Assembly (NCBI RefSeq): GCF_004135405.1
Contig: NZ_CP035491.1
Location: 496,001-560,000, forward strand
Reading direction: 5' to 3'
DNA: 64,000 bases
Origin: Agromyces protaetiae
GTDB taxonomy: Bacteria > Actinomycetota > Actinomycetes > Actinomycetales > Microbacteriaceae
Position numbers and translations under genes: made by a program. Shown here piece after piece: positions 28,204-36,553 of this stretch. Below the pieces are notes generated by a model, which was given only the letters and a program-made list of their open reading frames with translations, was not told where the DNA came from and did not search any database. Within the stretch, counting starts at the first letter, position 1. Each line of letters begins with the position of its first letter.

Positions 28204-28755
28204 ATGGAACTCGACAGCACCTTCAAGGTCACCGCCCCCATCGACGACGTGTGGAACACCGTCATGGACGTCGAACGCATCGCGACCGCCGTTCCCGGCG
28301 CCGAGCTCTCGGAGAAGGTCGACGAGAACACCTACAAGGGTCTCGTGAAGGTCAAGGTCGGCCCGCTCTCGATGCAGTACCGCGGGCAGATCGAGCTCGT
28401 CTCGCGCGACGACGCGGCCCACGTGGCGACGTTCAAGGGCAAGGCGCTCGAGAAGGCCGGACAGGGCACCGCCGAGGGCACCGCAACCATCACCCTCACC
28501 GAGGAGGACGGCGTCACGACGGGCGTCGTGCACGGCGACATCGCCCTCTCGGGCAAGGCCGCCGCGATGGGCAAGGGCGTCATCAACACCGTCGCGCAGC
28601 AGATCATGGGCATCTTCGCGGGCAACCTGCAGAAGCTCCTGTCGGGTGACGAGAGCGCCAACACCGGGGAGTCTTCGGATGGCTCGGTCAACGGCCTCTC
28701 GCTCGTCGCGGGCGCGATCGGCTCGATCTTCCACCGTGACAAGGAGGCGAAGTAG
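28204..28755 (+). CDS. coxG: CoxG family SRPBCC protein
   Basis: ATG at 28204 follows an AGGAAGAAGGA stretch. The 183-residue protein begins MELDSTFKVTAPIDDVWNTVMDVERIATAVPGAELS, the canonical CoxG start, and has the rest of the SRPBCC fold (GLVKVKVGPLSMQYRG, EGTATITLTEEDG). A hydrophilic C-terminal tail follows. CoxG recruits CO dehydrogenase to the membrane and binds menaquinone in the mycobacterial Mo-hydrogenase-like systems studied; a similar role here is inferred from family and context. Confidence 0.93.
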   Translation: MELDSTFKVTAPIDDVWNTVMDVERIATAVPGAELSEKVDENTYKGLVKVKVGPLSMQYRGQIELVSRDDAAHVATFKGKALEKAGQGTAEGTATITLTEEDGVTTGVVHGDIALSGKAAAMGKGVINTVAQQIMGIFAGNLQKLLSGDESANTGESSDGSVNGLSLVAGAIGSIFHRDKEAK

Positions 28756-28761
28756 GCACGT

Positions 28762-29916
28762 ATGCGTGACATCCTGGACCCCCTCGTCGCAGCGTGGCGC
28801 GAGGGCAAGACGGTGGGACTTGCGACCGTCGTGCGCACCTTCAAGTCGGCGCCGCGCGACCCCGGCGCGTCGATGCTCGTCGACGCCGACGGCGCGGCGG
28901 TCGGCTCGGTGTCGGGCGGCTGCGTCGAGAGCGCCGTGTACGGGCTCGCGACCGAGGCGATCGAAGGGGCGCCGCCCGCCCTCGAGCGGTACGGCATCAG
29001 CGACGACGACGCGTACGCCGTCGGCCTCACGTGCGGCGGGATCCTCGACGTCTTCGTGGAACGGGTGTCCCGAACGACGTTCCCCGAGCTCGGCGAGATC
29101 GCCGACGACATCGCCGCCGGGCGGCCCGTCGCCGTCGCGACGGTCATCGAGCACGTCGACCCCGCGCGCGTCGGCCTTCGCATGGTCATCAGACCGGATG
29201 TCTCCGACGGCACCTTCGGCAGCCCCGACGCCGACCGGCGCATCGCCGACGACGTGCGCGGGCTCCTCTCGGGCGGCATCACCGCGACGCTCGGCTACGG
29301 GCCCGACGGCGAACGGCTCGGCGAGGGCATGCGCGTCTTCGTCAACAGCTTCGCGCCCGCACCGCGGCTCATCGTGTTCGGCGCGATCGACTTCGCGTCG
29401 GCGCTCGCCAAGCTCGGCGGGTTCCTCGGCTACCACGTGACCGTGTGCGACGCGCGGCCCGTGTTCGCGACATCCGCCCGCTTCCCCGACGTCGACGAAC
29501 TCGTCGTGCGCTGGCCCGACCAGTACCTCGCCGAGCAGATCGAGCAGGGAAGCATCGACGAACGCACCGTGCTGTGCGTGCTCACCCACGACCCCAAGTT
29601 CGACGTGCCCGTGCTGAAGGCCGCGCTCCGCGGCCCGCGCGTCGCCTACATCGGCGCCATGGGCTCGCGGCGCACGCACGCCGACCGCGTGCGGCGGCTC
29701 CTCGCAGCCGGGCTCGAACCCGCCGAGATCGACCTCGTGCACTCGCCCATCGGCCTCGACCTCGGCGCCCGCACGCCCGAAGAGACGGCCGTGTCGATCG
29801 CCGCGCAGATGATCCAGCTCCGCTGGGGCGGGTCGGGCGCGCAGCTCTCGAAGGAGTCGGGACCGATCCACCGCGCGATCGAACTGCCGACGGAGGCGAC
29901 GCCGCTCGTGCGGTGA
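28762..29916 (+). CDS. XdhC/CoxF/CoxI family protein
   Basis: A 384-residue full-length XdhC family member. The N-terminal XdhC_CoxI domain (VGLATVVRTFKSAPRDPGASM, VSGGCVESAVYGLA, LTCGGILDVFVE) is followed by the Rossmann domain (APRLIVFGAIDFASALAKLG, VLTHDPKFDVPVLKAAL, YIGAMGSRRTHADR). These proteins bind molybdenum cofactor and help sulfurate and insert it. It follows coxG by 6 bases and is the last gene of the operon. Its N-terminal half is intact, unlike the XdhC-YHS protein, so the two probably have distinct roles. Confidence 0.93.
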   Translation: MRDILDPLVAAWREGKTVGLATVVRTFKSAPRDPGASMLVDADGAAVGSVSGGCVESAVYGLATEAIEGAPPALERYGISDDDAYAVGLTCGGILDVFVERVSRTTFPELGEIADDIAAGRPVAVATVIEHVDPARVGLRMVIRPDVSDGTFGSPDADRRIADDVRGLLSGGITATLGYGPDGERLGEGMRVFVNSFAPAPRLIVFGAIDFASALAKLGGFLGYHVTVCDARPVFATSARFPDVDELVVRWPDQYLAEQIEQGSIDERTVLCVLTHDPKFDVPVLKAALRGPRVAYIGAMGSRRTHADRVRRLLAAGLEPAEIDLVHSPIGLDLGARTPEETAVSIAAQMIQLRWGGSGAQLSKESGPIHRAIELPTEATPLVR

Positions 29917-29975
29917 GGGGCGCCTGCCCCCGCCCCTGCCTCTGCCCCTGCGCTCCCCGCCCCTGCCGCTTCGGG

Positions 29976-30050
29976 TTTGTCGGACAAGAGGCTGTTTGTC
30001 GGACGAGTTCTGGCCGACACGTCCGACAATCAGGCACTTGTCCGACATTC
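29976..30050. repeat. Nested inverted repeats with TGTCGGAC core (possible terminator)
   Basis: Four copies of an octamer TGTCGGAC occur in 75 bases: two direct (TTTGTCGGACAAG at 29976, TTTGTCGGACGAG at 29995) and two inverted (ACGTCCGACAA at 30019, CTTGTCCGACA at 30037). Outer and inner pairs can fold into one stem with a bulge. It lies between the end of the cox operon and a convergent gene. A C/T-rich tract (29921-29970) precedes it. Confidence 0.7.
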
Positions 30051-30087
30051 GTGGAGTCGGCCGCCTGAGCCCACCGCGTTGGGCACG

Positions 30088-30789
30088 TCAGAGCATCGCG
30101 GCGAAGGCGACGCCCATCCCCGCCGCCATCGCGAGGCTCACGGCCGCCTCGACGGCGGGAGGAAGGGCTGTCGGGATGTCTCGCCCACCGCCGCTCCCGG
30201 CACGAACTGCAGCGAGCCGCGACACGAGCCTCGCGCCGAACCACGCCGCTGCGACCGCGAACAGGGCGACGAACGCCCACGTGAGCGCGGCCGCCCAGAG
30301 AGGTTGCTGCCAGCCCGCCGCGCCGCCGGCACTCGCGAGCCCCGAGGCATCCGGCGCATCTAGCGCGCCCGGGCCACCCGCCATCGCCAACTCGTGATGC
30401 ATGACCGACGCTCCCCCGACGGCTCCCGCCGCGAGCACGACGAGCACGCTCATCCACACCATGGCGCCCATCATCGCGCCGTGGTACCAGAGCAGCGTGC
30501 CCGTGGCGTGATGCCCGGTGCCGGGGCCGATGCGCGTGCCCGGACGCGAGATCGCGAGCGACAGGTACCAGAGCGCGAACGCGCCGAATACGGCGATCCA
30601 GATCGCCTGCGGCACGACCGCCGACCACCCCCACGGCATGAGCGCCATGACGCCCGCCATGATCGCGTGCGCCGCGTACGAGACGCCGTCGGGCGTCCGC
30701 CCCGCACGGGCCAGCCCGACCAGCGACGCCCCGCCCAGGGCGGCGAACCACAGGGTGAACCCCCATGAGAACGCCGCCGTTGCGATCAT
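30088..30789 (-). CDS. DUF5134 family integral membrane protein
   Basis: A 233-residue protein with about six hydrophobic helices, starting MIATAAFSWGFTLWFAALGG. It has the DUF5134 pattern of His and Met residues in membrane helices (MPWGW, GHHATGTLLWYHGAMMGAMVWM, MHHELAM). The loops are Gly/Ala-rich. Function is unknown. The His/Met content would suit copper or heme binding, but that is only a possibility. It is convergent to the cox operon across the TGTCGGAC repeats. Confidence 0.8.
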   Translation of the reverse strand: MIATAAFSWGFTLWFAALGGASLVGLARAGRTPDGVSYAAHAIMAGVMALMPWGWSAVVPQAIWIAVFGAFALWYLSLAISRPGTRIGPGTGHHATGTLLWYHGAMMGAMVWMSVLVVLAAGAVGGASVMHHELAMAGGPGALDAPDASGLASAGGAAGWQQPLWAAALTWAFVALFAVAAAWFGARLVSRLAAVRAGSGGGRDIPTALPPAVEAAVSLAMAAGMGVAFAAML

Positions 30790-30860
30790 CTTCAGAGTCT
30801 ACGAGCGGGGCCCCGCGGCGCGATGGATGCCCGGCCGCCGGGACTCGCTATCCTCACCAC

Positions 30861-31211
30861 ATGAGCGATCAGCGGCACCTCGTGGAGGAGTATCTCGACG
30901 GCTTCCGCGCGAGCGACCACGCCCGCATCCTCGCCACACTGACCGACGACGTCGAATGGGTCATCCACGGGCACCGCACGACCCACGGGAAGGCCGAGTT
31001 CGACGGCGAGATCGAGAACCCCGCATTCACCGGGAGCCCCGAGCTCGAGGTCCATCGCGTCTTCGAAGACGGTCCGGTCGTCGTGACGACCGGCGAAGGC
31101 CGCGGCGCGACGGCCGAGCACGGGCCGTTCCGGTTCGCGTTCAACGACCTCTTCACCTTCCGCGACGGACTCATCGCCCGCGTCGACTCGTACATCGTGC
31201 CGCTGCCGTAG
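30861..31211 (+). CDS. SnoaL/NTF2-like family protein
   Basis: ATG at 30861 starts MSDQRHLVEEYLDGFRASDHARILATLTDDVEWVIHG, the helical opening and first strands of the NTF2-like alpha+beta barrel. The end (FAFNDLFTFRDGLIARVDSYIVPL) is the usual closing strand pair. At 116 residues it has full domain length. Members range from isomerases to ligand-binding proteins; no catalytic set can be confirmed, so the role stays open. Confidence 0.85.
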   Translation: MSDQRHLVEEYLDGFRASDHARILATLTDDVEWVIHGHRTTHGKAEFDGEIENPAFTGSPELEVHRVFEDGPVVVTTGEGRGATAEHGPFRFAFNDLFTFRDGLIARVDSYIVPLP

Positions 31212-31256
31212 CCGACGGCGCAAGATCACCGTCGACCCCACCCGCAGCTACCAACG

Positions 31257-31295
31257 CAAAAACGGCTGAACCCCCGAAACCGGGGTTCAGCCGTT
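31257..31295 (-). terminator. Strong terminator hairpin after tRNA-Ser(GCT)
   Basis: AACGGCTGAACCCC (31261-31274) and GGGGTTCAGCCGTT (31282-31295) form a perfect 14-bp stem with a 7-base loop. On the minus strand the stem is followed by TTTTTGCG, an intrinsic terminator for the tRNA-Ser transcript just upstream. On the plus strand it also lies 46 bases after the NTF2-like gene. Confidence 0.85.
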
Positions 31296-31321
31296 CACGA
31301 TGTCCTGAGACATCACAGTGC

Positions 31322-31409
31322 GGAGACGAGGGGATTTGAACCCCTGGTCCCCTTACGGGGACTCCACCTTAGCAGGGTGGTGCACTCGACCGGACTATGC
31401 GACGTCTCC
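31322..31409 (-). tRNA. tRNA-Ser (GCT anticodon)
   Basis: The reverse complement folds as a class II tRNA: acceptor stem GGAGACG/CGTCTCC, anticodon stem CCACC/GGTGG with loop CTGCTAA (anticodon GCT), long variable arm GTCCCC-GTAA-GGGGAC, and T arm AGGGG-TTCAAAT-CCCCT. The 3' CCA is not encoded. It decodes AGC/AGU. Confidence 0.97.
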
Positions 31410-31485
31410 TTGCATGCGCGAGCGCACGCGACAGCAATCATAACCCGGTGATGCCGGGAATGACGATTCGAGCAGGCGAGGGGCC

Positions 31486-32796
31486 CTATTGGTCGTCGAG
31501 TGTGCGGCCCGACGAGCAGCGCACGTCAGCCGCGGTCTGGCCCGAGACTCCGTCGGGGAGAGCCGCAGCGGGAGGTCCTGCGGGGGCCGCGGGGTCAGCG
31601 GGCGCTGCCGGATCCGCTGCATCGGTGGGCGCTGCGGGATCGGCCGGGGGCGCCGCGTTGGGGTCGGTCTCGGAGGCGAAGTCGGCGTCTTGCACGGTCG
31701 GCAGCACGACCGGGACATCCTGCTGGAGCGCCTGGTTGACCGAGTCTGCGAGCCAGTTCGGTGCGACCGCACCGCCGCCGTCGACGTAGCTCGTGGGGTA
31801 CTGGATGAACGCGATCTTCGAGAGGTCGACGTCCTGCATGGCCTTCGCGATCGAAACGAGCATCGGGATGTTTCCGAGACTCGAGGAGAGCTGCATGTTC
31901 GAGAGGACGGCCTTCGCGATGCCGAAGAGCTTGACCGGGTCGGCCAGCGTGCCGTCGGACTGGACCTTGCGGGCGAGGGAGGACATGAAGACCTGCTGGT
32001 TCGAGATGCGTCCGAGGTCGCTGCCGTCGCCGACGCCGTGTCGGGTGCGCAAGAACTGCAGAGCGGCCATGCCTGAGAGTGTGTGCGGTCCCGCCTCGAG
32101 GAAGGTGCCCGTGTACTCGTCCTCGATGGGCTCGGCGACGCAGACGTCGACGCCGCCGATCGCCTCGGAGAGCCCCGCGACGCCGAGGAACTGCACGACC
32201 CCGGCAAACGGGATCGTCACGCCGACGAGCTGCTCGACCGTCTTCACGACGCAGTCCATGCCGCCGTTCTCGGCGCCACCATAGGAGAGCACGGTGTTGA
32301 TCTTGACCGACGAGAGCGCCGAGAGGGTGTCTGACGGGTCATCGGGGTCGACGCACGTGCCGGGTACCGAAACGAGCATGTCACGCGGGAAGCTGATGAC
32401 CTCGACATGTGAATGGTCTTGCGAGATGTGCAGGAGCATCGTGACGTCGTTGAGCACGGCGGTCTCTTCATCGGGGTCGCCGAACGCCATCCCCTGGCCC
32501 TGCCTGCTGTCACTGCCGATGACGAGCAGGTTCACACCGCCGTCGATCGCGCCGATGTCGGGCACGCCCTCGAGCACTTTCTCGCTCTCGAGCTTCACGG
32601 TCGGCTTGGCCGTCTGCACGAGATCCATGGCCGCGTACGCCCCGACCGAGACGCCGGACACGAGGACGACGGCGAGGGTCGAAGCCACGATCGTCGCGAT
32701 CGTCTTCCAGGCGCTGCGACGCTTGAGCTTCCCGTGCCGCGCGATGGACGGGGTCTTGACTGCCCGACGGGTCGTCGGTCGCAACTCCTCGTTCAC
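31486..32796 (-). CDS. LytR-CpsA-Psr (LCP) family glycopolymer transferase, copy 1
   Basis: A 436-residue type II membrane protein: basic N-terminus, one helix (TIVASTLAVVLVSGVSVGAYAA, about residues 34-55), then the LCP catalytic domain (LLVIGSDSRQG, VISFPRDMLVSVPG, GGVDVCVAEPIEDEYTG, LQFLRTRHGVGDGSDLGRI). Conserved Arg and Asp residues for pyrophosphate-lipid binding are visible. The tail is Pro/Ala-rich (ADPAAPADPAAPAGPP). LCP enzymes attach teichoic-acid-like or other glycopolymers to peptidoglycan. It lies between two tRNA-Ser genes and closely resembles the product of 33035-34315. Confidence 0.93.
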   Translation of the reverse strand: MNEELRPTTRRAVKTPSIARHGKLKRRSAWKTIATIVASTLAVVLVSGVSVGAYAAMDLVQTAKPTVKLESEKVLEGVPDIGAIDGGVNLLVIGSDSRQGQGMAFGDPDEETAVLNDVTMLLHISQDHSHVEVISFPRDMLVSVPGTCVDPDDPSDTLSALSSVKINTVLSYGGAENGGMDCVVKTVEQLVGVTIPFAGVVQFLGVAGLSEAIGGVDVCVAEPIEDEYTGTFLEAGPHTLSGMAALQFLRTRHGVGDGSDLGRISNQQVFMSSLARKVQSDGTLADPVKLFGIAKAVLSNMQLSSSLGNIPMLVSIAKAMQDVDLSKIAFIQYPTSYVDGGGAVAPNWLADSVNQALQQDVPVVLPTVQDADFASETDPNAAPPADPAAPTDAADPAAPADPAAPAGPPAAALPDGVSGQTAADVRCSSGRTLDDQ

Positions 32797-32831
32797 TCGG
32801 CTCCTTCTCGTCTGTCGGTCGCGTTCTCAGC

Positions 32832-32915
32832 GGAGGGCGTGGGATTCGAACCCACGAGGCATTGCTGCCCACTGGTTTTCAAGACCAGCTCCATCGGCCG
32901 CTCGGACAGCCCTCC
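32832..32915 (-). tRNA. tRNA-Ser (TGA anticodon)
   Basis: The reverse complement folds as a class II tRNA: acceptor stem GGAGGGC/GCCCTCC, anticodon stem CTGGT/ACCAG with loop CTTGAAA (anticodon TGA), variable arm in the GGGCAGCAATGCCTC region, and T arm CGTGGG-TTCGAAT-CCCACG. It decodes UCA and wobble UCN. It lies between two LCP genes on the same strand. Confidence 0.97.
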
Positions 32916-33034
32916 TGACCGCACTCGGCGCCATGCAAACACGGCGTTTCGTCGCGCGGAACGAGGGCGAGTCTAGCCGACCCGCATTTCAGCAAGCCTC
33001 CCAGCGCACCCTGGGAGCTCTCTGAAGCCGCCGC

Positions 33035-34315
33035 TCACCCGTCGTTCGCGGTCGAGCAGCGCACTTCGTCGGCACGTTGACCGGTCACGTCGCTCGGCAG
33101 CGCCTGACCTGCTTCGGCCGGCGGGGCGACGCCGTCGCCTTCGGCCGGCGGGGCGACGCCGTCGCCGTCGACCGTCTCACCCGGCGGCTCGACCGGCGCG
33201 GCCGGCGTCTCGCCCGCCTGGGTTCCGAACGACGCGTTCGATGTCGCGGTCGGGTCGAGGACAACGGGGGCGTCGGCGAGGAGGGCGGCGTTCAGCGCTG
33301 CCGCGGAGTCGGACGGGACGACGGCCGAGAAGTCGTCGGTGTACTCGGTCGGGTACTGGATGAACGCGACCTTGGAAAGGTCGACGTCTTGGAGGGTCCG
33401 AGCGATCGAGATGAGCGTCGTCGGGTTCTGCAGATATGTCGAGAGCTGCATGTTGCCGATCACGGCCTTGGCGATCGAGTACAGCTTCACGGGGTCGTTG
33501 AGGACGCCGCCGTGTTGGAGGGTGCGCATGAGCGAGGCGAGGAAGGTCTGCTGATTCGAGATGCGTCCGAGGTCGCTGCCGTCGCCGACGCCGTGGCGCG
33601 AGCGCAAGAACTGGAGTGCCGGGAGACCTGTGAGGGTGTGCGTCCCCGCATCGAGGAAGGTGCCCGTGTACTCGTCCTCGATGGGCTCGGCGATGCAGAC
33701 GTCGACGCCGCCGACCGCCTCGGCGAGCGCCGCGACTCCCCTGAACTCGACGACGCCAGCGAGCGGGATCGTGAGGCCGGTGAGCTGCTCGATCGTCTTG
33801 GCGACGCACGCCGCTCCGCCCGACGACAGGAGGGTGTTGATCTTGACCGACGACCTGGCCGAGAACGGGTCCCCGTCGGGGTCGTCGGGGTCGGTGCATT
33901 CGGGGACGCGCACGAGCATGTCGCGTGGGAAGCTCACGACCTCGACATGCGAGTGGTCCTGCGCGATGTGCAGGACCATGTTGACATCGTTGAGGACGGC
34001 GCTCTCTTCCTCGGGGTCTCCGAACGCGCCGTCTTCGGGCCGCTTGTCGCTGCCGACGAGGAGGAACGTGAGGCCGCCCTCCATCGCACCGATGTCGGGT
34101 ATGCCTTCGAGCACGGTCTCGCTCTCGAGTTCGACCGGCGGTTGCTCTTTGACGTCGCCGTACAGATCCGCGACGAGGTAGGCGGCGACGGCCGCCCCCG
34201 AGACGAGCAGCACGGCGATCGACGATGCCACGATCGCGATGATCGGGCGGACGACGCCGCGGCGAGGCATCCGACCGTGCCGCGGCGGCTCGCTCTCGAG
34301 CTCGTCTTCGGACAT
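33035..34315 (-). CDS. LytR-CpsA-Psr (LCP) family glycopolymer transferase, copy 2
   Basis: A 426-residue paralogue of the 31486-32796 product with the same plan: basic start, one membrane helix (IIAIVASSIAVLLVSGAAVAAYL), LCP domain (FLLVGSDKRPEDG, VVSFPRDMLVRVPE, GGVDVCIAEPIEDEYTG, LQFLRSRHGVGDGSDLGRI) and a Pro-rich tail. The tail contains a duplicated GDGVAPPAE unit, from a 27-base tandem repeat at about 33112-33165. Stretches of near-identical DNA with copy 1 suggest a fairly recent duplication or gene conversion. It probably transfers a cell-wall glycopolymer to peptidoglycan. Confidence 0.93.
   Translation of the reverse strand: MSEDELESEPPRHGRMPRRGVVRPIIAIVASSIAVLLVSGAAVAAYLVADLYGDVKEQPPVELESETVLEGIPDIGAMEGGLTFLLVGSDKRPEDGAFGDPEEESAVLNDVNMVLHIAQDHSHVEVVSFPRDMLVRVPECTDPDDPDGDPFSARSSVKINTLLSSGGAACVAKTIEQLTGLTIPLAGVVEFRGVAALAEAVGGVDVCIAEPIEDEYTGTFLDAGTHTLTGLPALQFLRSRHGVGDGSDLGRISNQQTFLASLMRTLQHGGVLNDPVKLYSIAKAVIGNMQLSTYLQNPTTLISIARTLQDVDLSKVAFIQYPTEYTDDFSAVVPSDSAAALNAALLADAPVVLDPTATSNASFGTQAGETPAAPVEPPGETVDGDGVAPPAEGDGVAPPAEAGQALPSDVTGQRADEVRCSTANDG
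33112..33165. repeat. 27-bp tandem repeat (x2) in LCP gene tail
   Basis: The unit beginning CTTCGGCCGGCGGGGCGAC repeats with period 27 and encodes GDGVAPPAE twice in the Pro-rich C-terminal tail of the second LCP protein. The repeat keeps the reading frame, so length variation would only lengthen or shorten the tail. Confidence 0.75.
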
Positions 34316-34370
34316 CGCACCTCGCTTCAGGTCAGGGTCGATGGAACTCGTGACCGATCAGGGCAGTGGC

Positions 34371-35204
34371 TCAGGGCAGTGAATCGAGTATGGCAGCCAA
34401 CCCGGCCTCGCCGATGGGCGCCGCCACCTCGCGCGCCGCCGCGCGCACTTCGTCGGGGGCCTGCCCCATCGCGACCGATCGGCCGGCGGCACCGGCCCAC
34501 GCGAACATCTCGAGGTCGTTGCGGCCGTCGCCTGCGGCGAGCACCCGATTCGCGGGGATGTCGAGCCACCCGCGCACGCGTTCGAGTGCCGTCGCCTTGT
34601 TGACCCCGTCGGGTGCGATGTCGAGCCAGGCCGTCCACCCGATCGCGTAGCTCACGCTGTGCAGGCCCATGCGGGCGACGATGTCGAGGAATGCGTCGGC
34701 GTCGTGCTCGAGGCTCGTGACGACGACGCGCGTCGCGCGCTGGTCGAGGAGCCCTTCGAACAGCACTTCTTGCGCGTTGTCGAGGTTCCACTCCTGCATG
34801 CCCGCGGTGTAGAGGCGGAAGCCGTCGGGCAGTTCGACCATGAACCGCCCTTCGGGCAGGAACGTTCGGATGTGCTCGAGCACTTGCGTCGGGTCGAACG
34901 TCTCGACGTGCACGCGCGCGTAGCCGCTCGGCTCGGTGTCGTCGCGGCCGAAAGTGATGGCGCCGTTGGCGCACACGACGTAGTCGGGTCGGATGCCGAG
35001 CCGGTCGAGGACGGGCGCGGTCGTCGCCCACGAGCGGCCGGTCGCGAGGGTCACGAGGTGGCCGCGGTCGCGGGCGGATGCCACGGCGTCGACGACTGCG
35101 CCGTCGATGGTCTCGTCTTCGTGCATGACGGTGCCGTCGACGTCGAGCGCGACGAGCCAGGGCTCGAACGCCGACGCCTGCTGCACTGCCGCTTCGGCGC
35201 TCAT
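34371..35204 (-). CDS. HAD family (Cof-type) phosphatase
   Basis: ATG at 35204 overlaps the serS stop as ATGA, so translation is coupled. The 277-residue product has HAD motif [14 protein letters not shown] (nucleophile Asp at about 22, second Asp at 24), motif II TLATGRS, Lys in GVNKATAL and motif [14 protein letters not shown]. An alpha/beta cap of the Cof/IIB type sits between motifs II and III. It probably dephosphorylates sugar phosphates or a cofactor such as FMN; the substrate is not determined. Confidence 0.9.
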   Translation of the reverse strand: MSAEAAVQQASAFEPWLVALDVDGTVMHEDETIDGAVVDAVASARDRGHLVTLATGRSWATTAPVLDRLGIRPDYVVCANGAITFGRDDTEPSGYARVHVETFDPTQVLEHIRTFLPEGRFMVELPDGFRLYTAGMQEWNLDNAQEVLFEGLLDQRATRVVVTSLEHDADAFLDIVARMGLHSVSYAIGWTAWLDIAPDGVNKATALERVRGWLDIPANRVLAAGDGRNDLEMFAWAGAAGRSVAMGQAPDEVRAAAREVAAPIGEAGLAAILDSLP

Positions 35205-36466
35205 GCGACCGGCTCGAGCACCTCGAGCCCGCCGATGAACGGCCTGAGCTTCTCGGGAACGATCACCGACCCGTCGGCCTGCTGATGGGTCTCGAGGATC
35301 GCGACGATCCAACGGGTCGTCGCGAGCGTGCCGTTGAGGGTCGCGACGGGTGCGGTCTTGCCGCTCTCGGTGCGGTAGCGGGTGTCGAGGCGGCGGGCCT
35401 GGAACGTCGTGCAGTTCGACGTCGAGGTGAGCTCGCGGTAGCGGTTCTGCGTCGGCACCCACGCCTCGATGTCGAACTTGCGCGCGGCCGACGAGCCGAG
35501 GTCGCCCGCTGCGGTATCGATCACGCGGTACGCGAGGCCGAGGTCTTGCAGCATGCCCTCCTGCCAGCCGAGGAGGCGCTCGTGCTCGGCCTCGGCGTCG
35601 GCGGGGTCGATGTAGGTGAACATCTCGAGCTTGTCGAACTGGTGCACGCGGATGATGCCGCGAGTGTCCTTGCCGCCGCTGCCGGCCTCGCGGCGGTAGC
35701 ACGTCGACCAGCCCGCGTAGCGGATGGGGCCCTTCGAGACATCCAGGATCTCGCCCTGGTGGTACCCGGCGAGCGCGACCTCGCTCGTGCCCACGAGGTA
35801 GAGGTCGTCGGCGGGCAGGTGGTAGATCTCGTCGGCGTGCGCACCGAGGAAGCCCGTGCCGGCCATGATCTCGGGTCGCACGAGCGTCGGAGTGATGAGC
35901 GGCGTGAATCCCGCCGAGAGCGCCCGGTCGAGACCCATGTTCATGATCGCGAGCTCGAGGCGGGCGCCGACGCCCTTCAGGAAGTGGAACCGCGCGCCCG
36001 ACACCTTGGCGCCGCGCGCCATGTCGATCGCGTCGAGCTTCTCGCCGATCTCGAGGTGGTCGCGCGGCTCGAAGTCGAACGTCGGGATCTCGCCGACCTC
36101 GCGCAGCACGATGAAGTCGTCTTCGCCGCCGGCAGGCACGCCGTCGATGACGACGTTGCCGAGCTTCCGCACGGCGACCTCGAACGCCGTCTCGGCCTCT
36201 GTCACGGCGCGGTCGGCGTCTTTCACCGACGCCGCGAGCCGCTGCGCCTGCTGGACGAGCTCGGCCTTCTGCTCCTTCGGAGCCGCCGCGACCTGCTTGC
36301 CGAACGCGTTCTGCTCGGCGCGGAGCGCCTCGAACGCCGTGATCGCCGCGCGACGCGAGGAATCGGCCGCGACCGCGTCGTCGACGTACGACGTCGGCTC
36401 GCCGCGGAGGGTCTGCGAATGCTTGATCAGGTCGGGATTCTCGCGAAGGAGCACGGGGTCGATCAC
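35201..36466 (-). CDS. serS: Seryl-tRNA synthetase
   Basis: GTG at 36466 begins [22 protein letters not shown], the usual SerRS N-terminus; longer in-frame extension is not conserved. The N-terminal antiparallel coiled-coil arm (about residues 30-105), which contacts the tRNA-Ser long variable arm, is followed by the class II catalytic core: [15 protein letters not shown], motif 2 [15 protein letters not shown], and motif 3 [15 protein letters not shown]. Its 421 residues are standard. Both tRNA-Ser genes of the window lie within 5 kb downstream on the same strand. Confidence 0.97.
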   Translation of the reverse strand: MIDPVLLRENPDLIKHSQTLRGEPTSYVDDAVAADSSRRAAITAFEALRAEQNAFGKQVAAAPKEQKAELVQQAQRLAASVKDADRAVTEAETAFEVAVRKLGNVVIDGVPAGGEDDFIVLREVGEIPTFDFEPRDHLEIGEKLDAIDMARGAKVSGARFHFLKGVGARLELAIMNMGLDRALSAGFTPLITPTLVRPEIMAGTGFLGAHADEIYHLPADDLYLVGTSEVALAGYHQGEILDVSKGPIRYAGWSTCYRREAGSGGKDTRGIIRVHQFDKLEMFTYIDPADAEAEHERLLGWQEGMLQDLGLAYRVIDTAAGDLGSSAARKFDIEAWVPTQNRYRELTSTSNCTTFQARRLDTRYRTESGKTAPVATLNGTLATTRWIVAILETHQQADGSVIVPEKLRPFIGGLEVLEPVA

Positions 36467-36553
36467 GCGTGTCAGTCTAGCCGCGCGGCCTTTGAGGCCC
36501 GGATGCCGCGTCGGCATCGCCCTCGACCGGCCCGATGTCGTAGGTTGGCATCC

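Noticed and set aside
29921-29970. C/T-rich tract after the cox operon
   Set aside because: Simple low-complexity sequence; no conserved structure or protein can be read from it apart from the adjacent TGTCGGAC repeats.
31322-32915. tRNA-Ser genes as integration sites of a genomic island
   Set aside because: No integrase, no repeated tRNA 3' end and no composition change nearby. The surrounding genes are core-type.
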